The position numbers and the translations under genes were made by a program. From Bactrocera neohumeralis (Eukaryota > Arthropoda > Insecta > Diptera > Tephritidae), in contig NC_065921.1 of NCBI RefSeq assembly GCF_024586455.1, forward strand, positions 73,427,865-73,491,864: a stretch of 64,000 bases of DNA. Direction: 5' to 3'. The notes below the pieces were generated by a model. The model saw only the letters and a list, made by a program, of their open reading frames with translations. It did not search any database and was not told the origin of the DNA. Of the stretch, positions 58,515 to 64,000 are shown piece by piece. Every line of letters starts with the position of its first letter. The first letter of the stretch is position 1.

Positions 58515-59175
58515 CAAAAAAAAATTTAAAACAAGAAAAAACGTTAACTTCGGTTGCACCGAAGCTAAATACCCTTCACAGGTGCATTTCTGTTAGTAAC
58601 TATGAGTTCAGTTTGTATGGAAGCTATATGCTATAGTAATCCGTTCTAAACAAGTTTTTTAGAGATTACATTGTTGCCTTAGAAAATAACATATATCAAA
58701 ATTCGTGAATATATCTTGTCAAATGTGAAAGTTTTCCATACAAGAACTTGATTCCGATCGTTCAGTTTGTATGGCAGCTATATGCTATAGTTGACCGATA
58801 AAACAATTTTTAAGATTACATTGTTGCCTCAAAAATAATATATGCCAAATTTCGTGAATATATGTTGTCAAAGTTTTCCATACAAGAACTTGATTCCGAT
58901 CGATCAGTTTGTATGGCAGCTATATGTTAAAGTGGTCCGATATCGGCCGTTCCGACAAATGAGCAGCTTCTTGAAGAGAAAATGACCTTTCCAAAATTTC
59001 AAAACGATATCTTAAGAACTGAATTAAAAAAGTTCGTATATATAAGACAGACGGAAAGACAGACAGACGGACAAAAAATATCAGCTCGAATTTACTGATC
59101 ATTTATTTAACAAATAGGGTCTATTCCTTAAAAAATTAAAAAACTTCGTGACAAACTTAATATACCCTGTTAATT
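58515..59175 (+). mobile_element. 154-bp repeat element, copy 6 (three units, both ends)
   Basis: The best preserved copy of the ends. 5': AAAACAAGAAAAAACGTTAA at about 58530, CTTCGGTTGCACCGAAG (hairpin with a 6-bp stem and 5-base loop), CTAAATACCCTTCACAGG. Core: three units with GTATGG(A/C)AGCTATATG(C/T)TA. 3': CAAAATTTCAAAACGATATC, then GACAGACAGACGGACAAAAA, CTTCGTGACAAACTTAATAT and ACCCTGTTAATTATAAA at about 59163-59180, where related copies have a CAGGGTATA completing a hairpin. The minus frame 58920-59102 is not a gene. Confidence 0.85.
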
Positions 59176-60794
59176 ATAAATATATAAAACTAAAAAAAAT
59201 TAAAAACCAATTTCCAAAAATAGCCATGCAATAGGCCTGCCAACTTTAAGCCAAACAATAAGCGTTAATTTGAGTTTATAGTTGTTGTTGCCACTCATAT
59301 AAAACTTATGGCACTTTAAATTTTTGCAATTATCTTTAAGCATTATTCATTGCGGACAGCAATCAAATAGTTATTGCAGCAGTGACAATGAAAGAAATCA
59401 AATTAACTGTAATGTATAAATGTTGCCACAGGTATTGCAAAAACTATACACTGAGTACATTGTGGCCAGACAGACGGCCTTGATTTTGCTTGGACGTTGA
59501 AAAAACGTATTGCAATGATTTTCTGCTTTTTATGCCTCTTGGTTATAAGTGTCTTTCACTTCTTGCGGTTTTATTGCAAATTGAGTCAACAATTAATTTT
59601 GATTATTTTCGAATTTATGAATACGCTATGAAGATATCGAAAAAAAGTTTTGTGTAATTCTTTTTTTGAGTTATAGTTATTGTTTATTTGTATGTAAAGA
59701 GCAAGAAATGATAATTTGGAGAGTGACATGGCGTAGTAAAATGTGCAGTTGTGGTCAAAATAACAGTGCTGTTGATTTTGAAATCACAAATTTGAAAAAC
59801 ACGCGTTTCTTTTGTGATTTTTTAAGAAAGAAAGTATTACAGAAATTTCTGGTAGCGCTGTTGGTTACCTAACTGGTAATTTAACCGATAGTTGACTGGC
59901 AGGCTATTATATGACTCAGTTTTTCGCAACCATTTCCATTATTTAGCCTGCAAGTGTAAGTGGCTTACCCATTCGAAATAAGCCTACAAATTCACCATAA
60001 AAATGGCTAAAAAATACACGTGCTTCATTTCGCCATTTTGGACTTGGTAGCTTACAATTGCATCAAGGTTAACTGCGTGATTTAAAATAAATATGAGTTT
60101 TATATTTTTATTGCAACTTTTTAACATAAGCAAGATCACAGAAACCGAAAAAAATTTATAATTTTTTTTGTCTATTGTAAGCGTTTTTTTTTGGAATTTC
60201 GTTGATTTTTGCCACTATTGTTGCGCAAAAATAATAACAAATAAAAACAAATTACGTTTTGATTATTCAAGTCGTCAGATTAACCCTATTTCGCGCAAGT
60301 ATTACATAGCCACATATGCTTTGCGGTTTTTAAACCCTTTCAGAAGGGCTTATAAAAAGGAATTTCTAAAAAAAAACACAATTCATGACTATTTGCATGT
60401 AAAAATCATTTTTAATTAAACATAATCCATTTAAACCATATTTTTTATAAATAGTGGGTGTGCACGCTTTATTACAACACGACCTCATGCAACACGTACA
60501 AAATTTTTTAACCTTCACGGTAAATGTTTGTTTAAAGTAAGTATTAAAAGCGGTAGAATAAGAGATTCAGAGACCGTGCTGAAATGGTTAGCAATGTGCG
60601 TTGATTTGCTAATATCTGACTATAAGCAAAGTACATAAGTTATTTTGATAGAAGCTCTCTCAAATGTAAAAGCTTCGAATCGGCACTTTTCGAATCTACT
60701 GACATAAATTTACATGTGAAAGAGACAATAACATTTCATAGTTACACTTAGTACCTTACAGCCGTCGTATAATAGCTCGCTAAACGCTATGCGT
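59176..60794. other. Non-coding DNA
   Basis: No supported gene. Frames at 59666-59872 and 60168-60419 have no recognised domain. Composition is moderately AT-rich without obvious tandem structure. Confidence 0.5.
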
Positions 60795-61410
60795 TTGATT
60801 ATACCAGTTTATTATATTTATACCAGTTGTTTCTTCGATTCACGTAAACCTTTAAAGTGCTCACCGTTACATGTAGTACCTTACAGTAGCGCTGTAATAG
60901 CTCTTTAACAGTTATGTGTTTCATTACACCAGTTTATTACATTTATACCAGTTGTTTGTTCGATTCACGTAAATATCTAATGTGATAAAACTGCCTGCTA
61001 GCCAAAATTTTTTATTATACCAGTTTATTATTTTATACCAATTATTTGTTCGATACGCGCAAATCACAAAAGTTAAAAGCTTGCTAGACTATATGTATCT
61101 GATTATTGCATTTGATCAAATTTATGATAACTGTTAGTTCGATGTACACATATCATTAAAGTGGGATAACAGCTCGTTCACTTAAATGTTCCAGTTTATT
61201 GCACTTACACAAGGTGTTTGTTCGATTCTCTCAAATTACCAAATTGGTAGTACGCTCGCTAGTCTACATTTTTTATTATACCAGTTTATACCATTTATAC
61301 CAGTTGTTTGTTCGATTCATGCCAATCACTAAAGTGGTATAACAGCTCGCTAACATATATGTGTTTGATTATGCTAATTTATTGCATTTATAACAGATGT
61401 TTGTTGGTTT
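60795..61410 (+). repeat. TTATACCAGT satellite array 2
   Basis: About six to seven units of 85-125 bp, marked by (T/C)AGTTGTTT(G/C)TTCGATTC at about 60825, 60950, 61042, 61130, 61214, 61302 and 61398, with TTATACCAGT words at 60799, 60818 and later. Additional boxes GTAATAGCTCGCTAAAC, AAGTGGTATAACAGCTCGC and TGTGTTTGATTAT. Same word, same strand and same GTTCGATT companion as array 1 about 20 kb away. Confidence 0.85.
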
Positions 61411-62214
61411 CAACAAGCTGCAAGCTTTTGCTGTGAAACTTTTTACCTTTTGAAAGTCAATAATAAGCGCTCAAACTGAAAAAATTGGCTAAAAATATAT
61501 GAAAGTAAATAAATATTAAATGTATTTTAATTCGTGAAGGGCATAACACTCTCAACACATTCGTTATCTGACATTTTTTTTGGTTTCATCTCATTTAGGC
61601 GCGGTATTTTGCAGTTTCAGATTTCGCTATCTCTTTCTTAGCAATTACAAATTATTTTACTCATGACTTACACTTAAAAATTATTCATATGTGTATGAAT
61701 ATAATTTAAACTGTGCGCTGTAAATTTTATCGGAATTTTTTACAATTTAATTGTCTATTTATTCAATAGCATATGTACATTAATTTTTAATTTATTTTTT
61801 TCCCGGCGGCTTTTGCTGGTTAATTGCGCATTGTGCCGAAAATAAGTGGCACAAGGTAATTGTGTCACGGCTTGTGCAAATATGTACTCACGAAAAAATA
61901 ATATTGCGAACAATAAGTTCACACAAAACTAGTCAGCAAAAAAAAAAACATATAAAATAAACAGCGCAAGCAAATATGGCAGCACTGTGTTGCGCAAATT
62001 GGCAAAAAATCGAGCGCCGAAAGTCAACTGCAGTAAATAATTTGCGTGGGAATGAAGTTTAGAAAATTAAGTGACATTTGCTGGAAAGAAATATAAGTTG
62101 GTAGGAAAAAAACTTGAAACTTTCATGAGCAATGTTTAGCAGGAAATTTGTAATTAAAGCGAAAAGCAGTGGAAATATGCACACAATGAAAATGACAACG
62201 AATGGCAAATAGAA
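61411..62214. other. No identifiable feature
   Basis: AT-rich non-coding sequence. No frame of note. Confidence 0.5.
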
Positions 62215-63295
62215 TGAAAATGCAAGTACTTGTATGAAAAACATTTTTATTTTAGAAGTTATCTTCACGAAATTCGGCAAGAGTTAATGTGTAAAGCCAC
62301 TCTACAATATCTCTAGAAATTGTCCAGATCGGACCACTATAGCATATAGCTGTCATACAAACTGAACGCTCAAAATCAAGTTCTTGTATGAACAACTTTT
62401 TATTTGAAAAGTTATATTCACGAAATTTAGCATGCATTATTATTTAAAGCAAAGCTACAATATCTGCAGAAATTTTCCAGATCGGACTACTATAGCATAT
62501 AGCTGTCATACAAACTGAACGTTCAAAATCAAGCGCTTGTATGAAAAACTTTTTTATTTGACAAGGTATCTTCACGAAATTTAGCATATTATTATTTAAG
62601 GCATCGCTACAATCTCTGAAGAAATTTTTCAAATCGGACTACTATAGCATATAGCTGTCATACAAACTGAACGTTCAAAATCAAGCGCTTGTATGAAAAA
62701 CTTTTTTATTTGATAAGATACCTCCACGAAATTTAGCATAAATTATTATTTGAGAGAAAGCTACAATATATGGAGAAATTTTTCAAATCGGACCACTATA
62801 GCTTATAGCTGCCATATAAACTGAACGCTCAAAATCAAGTTTTTGTATGAACAACTTTTTTATTTGACAAGTTATCTTCCCGAAATTTAGCATGCATTAT
62901 TATTTAAGGCAAACCTACAATATCTGGAGAAATTTTTCAAATCGGACCACTATAGCATATAGCTGCCATACAAACTGAACGCTCAAAATCAAGTTTTTGT
63001 ATGAACAACAACTTTTTTATTTGACAAGTTATATTCACGAAATTAAGCATGAATTATTACTTAAATCCAGGCTACAATATCTGCAGAAATTGTCCAGATC
63101 GGACCACTATAGCTTATAGCTGCCATACAAACTAAACGCTCAAAATCAAGTGCTTGTATGAAAAACTTTTTTATTTGATAAGTTATATTCACGAAATTTA
63201 GCATGCATTATTATTTAAGGCAAAGCTACAATATCTGCAGAAATTGTCCAGATCGGACCACTATAGCACATAGCTGCCATACAAACTCTTCCGCC
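62215..63295 (-). mobile_element. 154-bp repeat element, copy 7 (seven tandem units)
   Basis: ACTAT landmarks at 62336, 62488, 62641, 62795, 62948, 63106 and 63260 (spacings 152, 153, 154, 153, 158, 154). Units share CAGATCGGACCACTATAGC, CATATAGCTGTCATACAAAC, TGAACGCTCAAAATCAAG, CTTGTATGAA-AACTTTTTTA and CACGAAATTTAGCATGCATT. Neighbouring units resemble each other more than those of the other arrays (GTATGAA instead of GTATGGA, TTTAGCATGC instead of TTTGGCA), so this array amplified locally. Minus frames here read through the units and are not genes. Confidence 0.9.
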
Positions 63296-63828
63296 TTGGC
63301 AGCCACCGCTTATGACCTAATGCAACTAATTTTAAAATTTTATAAAATCTAATTAATCATTATTGGCTTAGTATATAATGAAAAAAATTTATATAAATAA
63401 AAATTTGTTTTATCATTTATTATGCCTTGAATAGCACTAATTAGCCATTAGTATTGATACATCGATACTAAGCAGTGTGGCCAAATCAGGTTTTCTACAG
63501 CATTTGAGGGGAAGGGCAAGAAGCGGCTTTTGTTTTTACCACTCACCCCGCTAACTAAATTTTAAACTAAGCGCCGATTATTAAATTACTTATATTAAAT
63601 ATCATAATTTGCCTAACCTTCCCGCTCTTCCGCCATTTTAAGAGTTCATGAACTCCTTTTGTTGCTTTCAGACACAACAAAAACATTATAAACAAAACGT
63701 TTTAATTTGCATACTTTTTTGTATTTATTAATTAACTATTTGCCTTTGTTTTATTTTACGCTACTCTTCGCGCAACACTTTAATTTTAGCATAACATTAA
63801 CCACTTGCAAATTATTTTAAGCAAAAAT
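63296..63828. other. Non-coding DNA
   Basis: AT-rich sequence with no feature I can support. Confidence 0.5.
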
Positions 63829-63912
63829 ATGGCTAAAATTATAATAATGGTAATACTATCCGCTGGGTATTTGCTCGCCGAAGATGCCGACAGCAGTTGT
63901 GACCAACAATAG
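63829..63912 (+). CDS. Tiny open frame with signal-peptide-like start
   Basis: ATG at 63829 opens 27 codons to a TAG at 63910. The first residues are MAKIIIMVILSAGYLLAEDA, a short basic start, a hydrophobic core and a small residue before an acidic tail, which resembles a secretion signal. The mature part would be only about ten residues with one cysteine. The context is A-rich upstream of the ATG. It is not a recognised family and could continue by splicing past the stop only if a donor lies before it (GTAATACTAT at 63849 is a poor donor). A chance frame is more likely. Confidence 0.12.
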   Translation: MAKIIIMVILSAGYLLAEDADSSCDQQ

Positions 63913-64000
63913 TTGTTGTTGGTTACCAGATTTATATTTTTTTTGCACTATTTCAGCCGAAACTTTTGTTTTACCAACACGCTGTGAAGTCAAGTTCAGG
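63913..64000. other. No identifiable feature at right edge
   Basis: Short stretch ending the window. Nothing recognised. Confidence 0.5.

Overview
The window looks like a gene-poor stretch of an insect nuclear genome, most likely a brachyceran fly and plausibly a tephritid fruit fly. The reasons are very low GC (my estimate is about 30%), abundant TATG/CATA microsatellites, decayed mariner transposases, LINE fragments, and two interspersed repeat families whose look I associate with tephritid assemblies. That last point is memory of style, not a search. I found no convincing host protein-coding gene, rRNA, tRNA or CRISPR array in 64 kb. The longest open frame (196 codons, near 30.4-31.0 kb) opens at a TTG and has no recognisable domain. 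The only recognisable protein-coding sequence is broken transposon sequence.

Layout. Left edge: an antisense RNase H fragment of a LINE (1-235), a 195-bp tandem duplication (456-840), a GTTATAA minisatellite (2040-2515) and T-rich low-complexity DNA (3300-4575). At 6-10 kb: a first array of a roughly 154-bp repeat and a deleted mariner with recognisable terminal inverted repeats (8887-9838). At 10.5-13.7 kb: about 1 kb of T-rich DNA followed, 0.9 kb later, by about 1.3 kb of A-rich DNA. At 18-27 kb: three more 154-bp-repeat insertions, a second mariner scrap and AT-rich repeats. At 28.4-33 kb: degenerate tandem repeats, an array of the 18-bp palindrome CTTAAACTCGAGTTTAAG and a 207-bp pogo/Tigger-like MITE. 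At 33-37 kb: a nested region with a second interspersed family, direct repeats around it, and an internally deleted LINE (36418-36865). At 39.4-40.6 kb and again at 60.8-61.4 kb: two arrays of one satellite based on TTATACCAGT. At 43-47 kb: several short tandem-repeat fields. At 49.3 kb: a DD34D mariner fragment. At 50.9-51.3 kb: a 62-bp minisatellite. At 52-63 kb: three more 154-bp-repeat elements, a field of TATCGATA (DRE-type) octamers, and A-rich DNA.

How the parts relate. The most frequent element is an AT-rich interspersed family with a short 5' hairpin, a core of two to seven tandem units of 152-158 bp, and a 3' end resembling ATACCCTG...CAGGGTAT. It occurs at eight or more places on both strands. 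A second family (34.2-35.1 kb) has a similar 5' hairpin end. The architecture recalls Helentron-derived DINE/HINE elements with central tandem repeats, but that assignment is inference. The non-repetitive, less AT-rich islands (about 18.1-18.35, 24.9-25.7, 30.4-31.0, 41.2-42.26 and 55.8-57.0 kb) are the likeliest places for host regulatory DNA or untranslated exons. The window may be a large intron, an intergenic desert or pericentromeric sequence; the sequence alone does not decide.
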